Shown piece by piece: positions 55,922-64,000 of a stretch of 64,000 bases of DNA. The DNA comes from Takakia lepidozioides (Eukaryota > Streptophyta > Takakiopsida > Takakiales > Takakiaceae): positions 4,836,001 through 4,900,000 of the forward strand of contig CM060731.1 of the NCBI GenBank assembly GCA_030704615.1, read 5' to 3'. The notes under the pieces were generated by a model. It did not search any database. It was not told the origin of the DNA and saw only the letters and a program-made list of their open reading frames with translations. How positions within the stretch are numbered: position 1 is the stretch's first letter; every line of letters begins with the position of its first letter. The translations under genes and the position numbers were made by a program.

Positions 55922-56159
55922 TGCGCGATGTTGGGTTGTGGTGACAGGTGTCATGTGCCACAAAGTTCATGTGGTGTGGTGACGGCCGGCGGGCGGGCAG
56001 GGGGGGGGGGAGGGGTGGGGTGGCGCAGGCGAGGGGGCGCAACGACCGCGAGCCGCGCAGGAGCCGGCGAAGGGGGTGCGGCTGGGTTTGCGGGGGGTGC
56101 CACGCAGGCAGGACCGAAGGGGTCGCATTAAACTCCCGGGTCTTTTCTAATGTGCGCCG
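55922..56159 (+). repeat. GC-rich repeat, copy 2
   Basis: Inverted partner of 3067-3291. Contains GGTGACAGGTGTCATGT, a G11 run, GACCGCGAGCCGCGCAGGAG and AAACTCCCGGG. Sequence outside the two copies is unrelated. Confidence 0.7.
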
Positions 56160-56387
56160 GAACAAACTGTCACCTCTTTCAAAAGCACATAAGCCAGAAA
56201 TGCAGCGGGTAGCAATAAACTCTTCCATTTTCTGTAAGGATGTGACGTCGATATCTGCTCCTTCCACGCCGATAGTAACACTTGCCTCTATGAACTTCTC
56301 TGCACCCTTCGCCACCTTGCCTTTCCCTCTTGCAGCCACTTTGATCCTACCTGCCATACTTGGCCCGACCCCCAACATAGAAAACAA
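56160..56387 (-). CDS. Hypothetical N-terminal exon (MAGRIKVAARGKGK)
   Basis: Minus-strand frame with a basic start and SVTIGVEGADIDVTSLQKME then EFIATRCISGLCAFERGDSL. It runs into the GC-rich repeat, where it continues only as compositional Pro/Arg sequence, so the repeat probably truncates it. Unassigned. Confidence 0.35.
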
Positions 56388-58020
56388 CTACTCACGCTGG
56401 CTCTGGCTCTCAAACCACTGGTGAGACACGCTACTAGTGCCTGTGCCAGCATGTTGAAGACACAAGTTACAAGCAACTAGTGAGTTGCTTCTCATGGACC
56501 AACATACTAGTAGAAGTATCTAGAAACTGGAACTATGTAGAAAGTCAATTAGAACTAGAACTATATAGAAAGCCCACGCTAGAAAGTCAATCCTTAATTT
56601 TTGGACCCTTCATTTCATTAATTAATACAGGTGGCCTTATTACATTGGCCCCCTCTTTTAACTCCTGGACCACGCTAATTCCTGGACCACTCTAGAATTA
56701 ACCGGGCCCAAATGAAACTGCTTTACATATCATATTAGCAACATTTGTAAGGTTCACATTTCTGGTGGGTGGGTAGCTTGGTTTCACTGTCCAAAGGTAA
56801 GAAATTTAAAGGGCAAAAAAATTATCAGTAGGATAGATATAATTTTTAGGATAATTAGCTAATTTTAGGAGATAAGATAGAGTTTTTTCTTAAATAATTT
56901 TTACAGAAAGGGGGGGTTGTAGCCCTGATTAATTTTATTATAAATTATTGGGGGATAAAAAATAAAACCCCTGATACACCATAGAGTTAAACCTCGACTG
57001 CTGCTATTGGCATTTTAGGGCTAGACCATTTTCCTTGTGTTGTGTTGGTTGTGCGTCCACCACGGTCTCTTCTGTTCCCTCGCGGTTCAGATTATCATGT
57101 TTGAGAAGTCGCACCGAGGAATGCTTTGACTGCCTCAGCAATGCCCCTCCGCGTCGGTGAGTACATGAGAGAAGTAATCAATCGATTTAGGCATGGGACA
57201 TAATCAGCATTGGGACGGAGTTCGTAACGGATTTGAATGATACGTACGTGATTGATGATGTCCAGGTTTAGCTGCCCTGCTTATGGAGATATTTTGCAAC
57301 GTGTATTGGAGCTGGTGAGACAAGAGAGGCATGAAATGAAATTGAGAGAGACCGGATTTTTATGGCAGGTGACAAGGAAGTACAGACGAGGAAGGAAAGA
57401 AGGAAAGATGCTCGGCACGCCAAGCTGCAGCAGCGTCTCCACTCGTGGGCAGCCCATCAGGTCTCGTCTTGATCCCTTACTCTAGAGCTTTGAGTTTGTC
57501 TCTATGAGTAATGGTGTTGAATAAAGGGCGAGGGGAATATCTGAGATTAAAAAATCAGATGCAACCAGCTCTTTGGCACGTCTGGATCTTGTGGGAGGTC
57601 CATTTGGAACTGGCAATCGTAGGCATCTTCTTAAAGCATCAATTGAATATTGAACAGGAATTAGGTGTGTCAGGGTTCAGGGTTTATGTAATTGTGCCCA
57701 TAATAAGTTTTTTCCGGCAGCCAAAATGTAGTTCCTAAGGCTTCGGAATCTGTCATTCATTTGAGAGTTGAAATGCTTCCTGACACAGTCTTGGCCTGTT
57801 TACAGTCCTAGTTTGAAGGATTATGGTAACACGGTGCTCGGTGACCTTTGCTATGGCTTTGCAGACATTTGGCTGGAAGCTGAATGCCACTAGTGTAGCC
57901 TTTCATGAGATCCATAATCTATGATGAAGTCACGTTGAAATTTACTTTCTGAAGGATTCAGATGTGCCATACTCTTTAATTTGCGGGCGACACTTTACAC
58001 CTGGTATGTTGAACTGCATG
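56388..58020. other. Upstream region of NOM1, no certain exon
   Basis: AT-rich from 56430 to 57000, with ACTAGTAGAAGTATCTAGAA-type sequence that could be LTR-derived. 57050-57300 is more GC-balanced and could contain the NOM1 5' UTR. A short frame at 57252-57485 (ILQRVLELVRQERHEMKLRE) could be an upstream exon, but its link to NOM1 is not demonstrable. Confidence 0.35.
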
Positions 58021-58023
58021 TAG

Positions 58024-58942
58024 GCTGGCAAAAGACGCCGAGCACAGAAGCTAGCTTTAGAGGGAGAACTGCTATCAACGACTTCCTTCAAATCAGAGCA
58101 GGATTCTGAGGTGAAGACATTAGTACCTGTTACAGACAAAGACAAGGATTGTGGAGGTGAAAGGCATGACAAGAAAAGAGGACGGAAAGTTGTGTCAAAG
58201 GTAAAGAGGCCGCGGACCAAGTTTGAAGAGTATCTGGAGATTGACAGACAAAAGACAGCATCTGCAACGGCAGAAGAGGATCTTGCCCTTGAACAAAGAC
58301 TAGCTAAAAAACTGAAGGTAAAGGGGGGCAAGCTGAGGGGTCCATTCGATGGACTGAATGACATTTTGGATGGAATTGATTCACCATTGGGGCCTGTCGA
58401 GATTGAACCAGGATCAGAGGAAGACACTGTAGAGAGACATGTGGGGATCCTTAATGTGAATTCCAAGAAGAGACTATTAGGGCAACAGTTGGATCCTTTG
58501 GAGACAAAGAAGCGAGGGAAGGGGAATTCAAAGATTTTAGTTGAGGAAGTGGGGGGCTCTAAAGCTGAGTCACCAGGCAGCCATGACGAGGCAGAGAGTG
58601 ACAGCTCGGTGCAATATTTATTCGCAGATGTTAAGGGAGAAAGGGAGGAGAGCAATGAGATTTCTGATACTAACGCAGACAGTGAGGTGGACGGTAAGGA
58701 CATGGATTTTGAACATGTGGATGATGCCAAGGTGGAGGAACGTTTGACAGGAGGGGCTGTGGAGGGGGGGAAAGAAGGACGGAGGCCTTCTAAGCCAAAA
58801 GATGGGATAAGGGCGGAGGGACCAGACATCACTAAGATGGTGAATGTGGAAGGGGCGGCTGTGAAGTATGTTCCTCCTCACCTGAGAGAGAGGGCAGGCA
58901 GTGATTCAGGAGACATGGCCCGTGTACAACGCCGTGTAAGAG
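58024..58942 (+). CDS. NOM1: NOM1/SGD1 nucleolar MIF4G protein, large N-terminal exon
   Basis: The acceptor TGTAG at 58019-58023 is followed by AGKRRRAQKLALEGE in frame, then a basic region, then the signature TKFEEYLEIDRQ and EEDLALEQRLAKKLKVKGGK LRG-type block leading to DGLNDILDGIDSP. Acidic disorder follows, then VKYVPPHLRERAG and RVQRRVRG at the start of the MIF4G domain. This is the plant NOM1/Sgd1 pattern, a nucleolar factor for 18S rRNA processing and 40S assembly that partners the DEAD-box helicase eIF4A3/Fal1. The exon ends AGAG|GTGCAA at 58942; this choice, not the nearer GTAAG, keeps RRVRG-LLNRMSE intact. Upstream exon(s) with the start codon are not resolved. Confidence 0.85.
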
Positions 58943-59166
58943 GTGCAATTCTTTGAAACGAATGTACTTTTCCTCCCACTTATGTGTTTGCGATAACATT
59001 ATTTGGCAGATGAGGTGGTTGGGTACACCATATCATTTGTACTGAGAACTGTAAAGTTACAAGTGAAATGACTCTTGGAAAGAGGGACAGTCAGCATGGA
59101 CAGGACTTTGAATGGCTCGCCCCTGTGATTTGTATCTCTCACAGCTGTGGGTCTGTTGTGGAACAG

Positions 59167-59234
59167 GTCTTTTGAACAGAATGTCAGAGGCAAATTTGGA
59201 ATCAATTGCATCAGACATCTCATCTCTTTCTCAG
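59167..59234 (+). CDS. NOM1: NOM1 exon, start of MIF4G domain
   Basis: AACAG| then LLNRMSEANLESIASDISSL SQ, donor CTCAG|GTGCGT. Phase 1 at the start and 0 at the end match the neighbouring exons. The sequence fits the first helix pair of the NOM1 MIF4G domain. Confidence 0.85.
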
Positions 59235-59550
59235 GTGCGTACCTGCATCGCTGTCCTGCTGTCTTTGATAATGGTACTTTTGGTTCAACTGCCTGCTCAA
59301 GAGGAAACCTTAAAGTGTGGTTTTGTGTGAAGAAATTTAAAATTTAACGACCTCCACAGGGTGCTCATGGCACAAAGTAGAACAAGACTCAAAATGCTCC
59401 CACAGACGGTGTACTTTACGCAGGCTATGAGAGAGAGGGAGGAACAAGGGAAGAATATTTGATGTGTGTGGAAGAGATGCCATTCAATCCCTATCTCCTT
59501 GGTAGATTGTGATATTGGAACTTAGGCTTTCTGCCAATTGGCACTGGCAG

Positions 59551-59633
59551 GGATACAGACGGCGCATGGTGATGGACATTGTAACAAATGAGATCATTGG
59601 AGCTTGTTGTGGAGGTCCTCGCGGAAATGATCA
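59551..59633 (+). CDS. NOM1: NOM1 exon, MIF4G domain
   Basis: TGGCAG| then GYRRRMVMDIVTNEIIGACC GGPRGNDQ. The donor is GATCA|GTGTGT. The Gln codon is split with the next exon (CA + A), restoring NDQYAAVFAAFVAG. Confidence 0.85.
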
Positions 59634-59813
59634 GTGTGTCTTTCTTCCTTATTTCCTTTCCTTGTCAAGTCCCTCTGAAATCATTCTGGGTCTTTTAACA
59701 CCCAAGGAGATCATGTTTTGAAATAATAAACTGGACTAACTGATCATTCTAGCCCGTCTTCTCAACAGATTCAAGACTTAAAGCATATGTTAAGCCTATG
59801 TTTGATTACACAG

Positions 59814-59913
59814 ATATGCGGCAGTTTTTGCCGCCTTTGTTGCGGGGACTGCAGCAATGGTGGGAATCGATTTTGGGGCCAAGTTCCTGGCTTCCCTTGC
59901 AACAGCTTTTGAG
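59814..59913 (+). CDS. NOM1: NOM1 exon, MIF4G domain
   Basis: ACACAG| then (Q)YAAVFAAFVAGTAAMVGID and FGAKFLASLATAFE, donor GAG|GTATTC. This is the strongly conserved G-x-D-x-G-A-K-x-L-x-S-L-x-x-x-F-E stretch of plant NOM1. No following exon was found up to 62 kb, so the next intron is longer than 2 kb and probably contains the LINE. Confidence 0.85.
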
Positions 59914-62026
59914 GTATTCCCAACGACAGCCTCTCTTTCTTTGATCTGGGAAGGAACTTTCCAGCATGCTTACCTTATTGATCACCTTTAGTCACAAGTG
60001 CAAGTTTTTCAAAGAGGGAGGTGGTCTTCCCATTACTGGTTGAGGGAACTAGTCATTGTGTTTGTGATCCAATTTGGGTGCTGATTTGAATCCGAGTTCA
60101 GGCTGTGGCCTAGCTAAGCAGGGAGGGTGTGAATGGGGCATGACAGGACCAATATATGAAGGCAGACAGTCTTGCTCTAAGGAATCTTTCTTTGCTGTTT
60201 TCACATCTCTACTCCTTTGGTCTTCTTCCAAGGTTGGTCCTTAGTAATTACCTGATATCCTCATCGAGTTTCTGATGTCTACATGTACCCGTGAGGGGCA
60301 TTGTCCCCACTAGATTCCAGTCCTCCTGATGCCTGTCTTCGGTTTAACCTGCTGAATATGAAACATAACCTGACATCACAATAATACTGATAGGTTTACA
60401 GGGATGGCGTTTTGAGCTGAAAAGTGATGTTGGTGTCTCGCAAGGAACATGCTGTGCCTCCGGCATTGCTTCTGTAGTCCTCTACTTTATGAGAGTTGGG
60501 GAGTTCTGCTGTGATTGTTCCACAGAGGAAGTACAGGAGTATACAGTCCTTATGAAGCACAGATGGGACACATGGCAGCTGTCATTGCACATTGAGTCAC
60601 ACTGGGGAGAGAGAGAGAGATAGGGCTTGTCTTGTCATGACAAGAAGGATCTGTCTTTGCTAGACCAGACCATTTTGTATTTTTTCAAAAACAAAAACAA
60701 AATTACATCCTTGTTACCAAGGCACCATCACCCTTCTCCTAAACCACAGTCTTGTTCCTGATTTGTTTCACACTTCTGGGTGATTGGGGTGGGTGGTGGG
60801 GTTTGCTAGAAACCCTTCAAAAAGCCACCTTTCTTCATATTGACAGACTTCATACTGAACAATATTCATATGCACTGTGCTGTCAGACTGGGTTTCCCAG
60901 AAAACCAAAATTCGTGCTTTTTAGCATGTGGACTGTAGGTCAGTGACCTCCAAGTCAGCCTTAGCCTTTACTTAAGCAAACCAATGCTTGCTTAAACCAT
61001 AGAGATCTCTGCCCACAGTAAATGTCTGAGCATAGTACTTCTCTATGAGGATAATTTGGTTTCACCAAAATAGCGTCAACACATACTTCCCTGAAAATCA
61101 CATGTCAAAACTGAGACAAATCCAAGTAGTATTCAAAATGAAACCACTGAGATTGATCCAAGTCAAGACGGGTGTTCAGAACCCTCTGGTATCAGATCCA
61201 AGGGTAGATTACTTCCGTAAAATACTTCCCTCACAGAAATATGAGGCTGCCATCAAGCGTTGTGCCATTCGTCCTAGGCAGTGGCTGCCTCATGCGTTAG
61301 ATGATTTCCATCATCTATCCAACGTACTCTGTAGCAAAACTTACACATGTAGCTTAGAGACCCATGAAAGGTGAAGGACCCTCACCTGCGCCCGTCCCAA
61401 AACCACCACATCCAACAGAATGCGTGTTAGTGAGGATGCGCGAGGTGAGTAGCAGGTCGTCATGCTTGCTATCGCTGTCCAACATGCGGATCTAAGCAAG
61501 TGAAAGATTGTAATAGGAAAGTTGTGACATTGCACAGAACCTTGAAAGTTTGAGGCAGACCAGTCTATGACATTGTGCATATCCGTTCACGCAACAACAA
61601 GTAATTGCAAAGCATATGCAAGGACTGAGTGTAACTTCCTGTTCATGTCCACAAATGAGCCATGGCTTCCCTATAACTGAAGGCAAGGTTGCACTGAAAC
61701 CTTGCTGGCCGCAGCCCTATTGAAAATCTCTTGAAGGCAAAGCTCGGTGAGCGGTGTGCCCGACACTTTGCCTGTAGTTTCACGTAGCTACCATTTGTAC
61801 TCAAACAACTTTTGTAAATGAGTACTAAATTGCAGGGTAAGGGTTCTGACACCCTAAATTCAAACCAGCACATGGGCATTCAATAAATCTTACAAGGCCC
61901 TGGGCAGGGAATGAGTTTTGCAGCAAATGTCTACTTGTCATTTTCAGGACATCCATAGGAAAAAGTCACTTTATTCCACCTGAAATATTCTACGCAAGAT
62001 TAAAGAGAGAGAGAGAGAGATTGTAC
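59914..62026 (+). other. NOM1: Probable long NOM1 intron
   Basis: No NOM1-like exon. A (GA)n tract lies at about 60605-60621. A 109-codon frame at 61045-61374 has no recognised domain. A second GA run at about 62004-62020 sits at the 3' end of the antisense LINE. Confidence 0.5.
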
Positions 62027-64000
62027 TCATAAGACGTTGTTTGCCGTAGCCTTGTGGCCATTGACCCCGCGCCCAGTTTGAGCGGGAACAAAAGGGACAG
62101 AACCTACCTCTGTCAGGGGCTGACGTTGGTAGTAAGACTTACCTCCATATAAAGAATTAATCCGGGTTTTCCAGATATCCTCTAGAAATCCCTTCACACA
62201 AGCATCAATCTGCTGGGTGTGATTTGCCCAAAAACTAGGCCTCAGGAGGGCCTGGGCTTTTGGCTCAGCCTCGAGACTTTCAAAGTTGGTAAACAGGGGT
62301 ACAGGCACAATTCCCTTAATAGATTTGAAGAGAGCGTCTCTTTGGTGAGAGAACCCCGGACAGTGTATCAGAAAATGAATACTGTCTTCAGATTGCCCAC
62401 ACAACGGGCAATTGCACTCTCCCTTTCCTCTCTGCTTCTGTTTGCTGTTCGAAGGTAGGCTTCCTGCCCTGAGTTTAAATTTCAGTCTAGTGCCGAGAGT
62501 GGGTAGACCCTTGAGGTCATCCAAGATGACCTCCCCCATGTCACAGACTGGAAACAAGTTCAGGGAAGTTTTCTGCCTAACTTCATTTTCATCAGACAAT
62601 CTCATGGCAACAGACATGGCTGAGGACACTACAGCCTCTAAGTCAGATTTATCCTGCAGGGTCAAGACTTGCGGATCCAGGTCCAGGTCCTTGAGGATCT
62701 CTTCTACTCTCTTCTGCCAGGACTTAGCCTGTTTGACAGGGCGGTCCTGTTTCCAAGATATAGAGTCGATTAACTTAGGATATCTGGTGTTGGGCATATG
62801 TTGCAGCTGACCCCACCATCTGACCTTGAATTCATCTCGTCGGGAGCTTAAGGACGGAATGCCAAACTCACCCCGAACAGCCACATTGGCTGTTTTGGAG
62901 CATGCTGACATACACTCCTTAAGCACCCCCACTTGAATGGATTCTAGAGACTTAGCCTGGTTGGAGTTATCAACCCATATAGCAGATCCGTACTCCAAGG
63001 CAGGTCTAATAACGCGACAAAGCATGGTTTTCTTAACCTCAGAGTTGACCCCTCTGCAGTGGAAAAATTTAGTGAGCCCCAGAGCTTTGCCCTTGCCAGT
63101 TTGAACAACTTTCCGGATATGTGCATCCCAATTACAATTGGAGGAGAACTCAACGCCCAGGTAAGTGTAGGAAGTGAGAACCGGGATCTCTTGACTACCC
63201 CACTGCCACTTAAGATCACTTCCTCCCTCTCCTCTGTCGTTGAATTCTACCACTGCACATTTGCTGACATTAGCCTCTAGCCCCCAAAGATCAAAGTATC
63301 TCTTCGCGCAATCAATCAACTCCTGGAGATTGGTTGGAGTCTCCCCTATGCCTGCGAAGTCATCCGCAAACATAAGGGCTGGTATGGTGGTATCACCCAC
63401 CCTTAACCCAAATCCCTCACTTTCCACATCCTCGAGGAGTTGATTGATGAAAACATTGAAGAGCAGAGGGGAGAGAGTACATCCTTGAGCTACACCTTGG
63501 TCTATGTCAAAGAAGTTGGACTTCTGTCCGTTAACAGTGACACAGCTTTTGGTGTGAGCATACAAGTTGTGGACAACTCTCCACATCTTTCCCTTGATCC
63601 CACAAGACCAGAGGCGGAACCATAGGCCATCTCTCCACACTGTGTCATAAGCCTTTTTGACATCCAGGAAAAAGACATAAGTGGGTTTCCCTTCTTTTTT
63701 CCTTCCCTGGATAATCTGGCTTAGAGTGAAGATATGATCCACACAGCCCCTGTTTCGCCGAAAGCCAGCTTGGCCTTCGTGGAAACAACCTCTAGACTCC
63801 AGATCAACCTCGAGACGAGTACTTATAACTCTGCAGAATGTCTTGCCAACAGCATTGAGGAGCGTGATGCCACGGTAGTTCCCCGGTTCTTCTCTGTCAC
63901 CCTTCTTGTATGGATTGACAATGACCCCCTGTCGCCAGCGAAAGGGGATCATTTCAGTCTTCCAGATAAGGTTAAAGAGGAGAACCAGGGCCTCTATCAT
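62027..64000 (-). mobile_element. LINE non-LTR retrotransposon ORF2 (5' part outside window)
   Basis: One uninterrupted 657-codon frame, entering from the right edge. Reverse transcriptase blocks: NPYKKGDREEPGNYRGITLL, FHEGQAGFRRNRGCVDHIF, FFLDVKKAYDTVW (catalytic Asp, residue 113 of the visible part), GVAQGCTLSPLLFNVFINQL, and ALMFADDFAGIGE (F-A-D-D, the usual Y/F-x-D-D, residues 211-214). The C-terminus has a zinc-knuckle-type CNCPLCGQSEDSIHFLIHCP. It ends in QQIDACVKGFLED and a stop at 62027, followed on the minus strand by a CTCTCT run as the 3' tail. The endonuclease domain would lie beyond the window. The open frame suggests a young copy; it is the parent type of the tails at 8.3-9.9 kb. 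Confidence 0.9.

Noticed and set aside
57252-57485. Upstream exon of NOM1
   Set aside because: A basic, protein-like frame, but no conserved NOM1 motif and no phase-consistent donor to the 58024 acceptor could be demonstrated.

Overview
This window looks like nuclear DNA of a streptophyte (a non-flowering land plant or a close charophyte relative). The evidence is GT-AG introns with open exons, a plant-type NOM1/SGD1 host gene, degenerate plant PPR repeats, and plant CACTA (tnp2, Transposase_24-like), Mutator-like, LINE and piggyBac-like sequence. No bacterial operons, rRNA or CRISPR were seen. The species cannot be fixed by eye.

Layout. 0-3.5 kb: a decayed piggyBac-like fragment, low-complexity DNA and a GC-rich repeat. 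3.5-7.1 kb: a non-autonomous CACTA element with both TIRs and a 3-bp TSD, nested beside the terminus of another CACTA element. 7.1-12.4 kb: orphan reading frames and a cluster of truncated LINE tails. 12.4-20.6 kb: a degraded Mutator-like (MULE) transposase on the minus strand, split by about 5.7 kb of foreign DNA that holds PPR-derived fragments and relatives of the cargo in the 3.5-kb CACTA element. 22.0-28.5 kb: a second MULE transposase, flanked on both sides by arrays built on the palindrome AATTCGGCGCCGAATT. 28.6-35.3 kb: a spliced but damaged plus-strand gene with a beta-class DNA N4/N6-methyltransferase-like fold; one of its intron-like gaps holds a third array of the same palindrome family. 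36.1-47.1 kb: a large CACTA element whose right terminus is visible, with tnp2 on the minus strand and a divergent plus-strand gene region. That region carries a Transposase_24-like domain, an FCP1/NIF (HAD) phosphatase-like domain and a downstream TnpA-like C-terminal exon. 48.6-56.4 kb: plus-strand orphan genes and a minus-strand Ulp1-like protease with zinc-finger and charged exons. 58.0-59.9 kb: four well-supported exons of the host nucleolar gene NOM1/SGD1. 62.0-64.0 kb: the 3' part of a LINE reverse transcriptase, antisense to NOM1 and probably in its long intron.

Almost everything except NOM1 is transposon-derived, and most elements carry stops or frameshifts. The most unusual features are the palindrome family shared by three separate arrays, the methyltransferase-like gene next to them, and the HAD-phosphatase-like domain inside a CACTA element.
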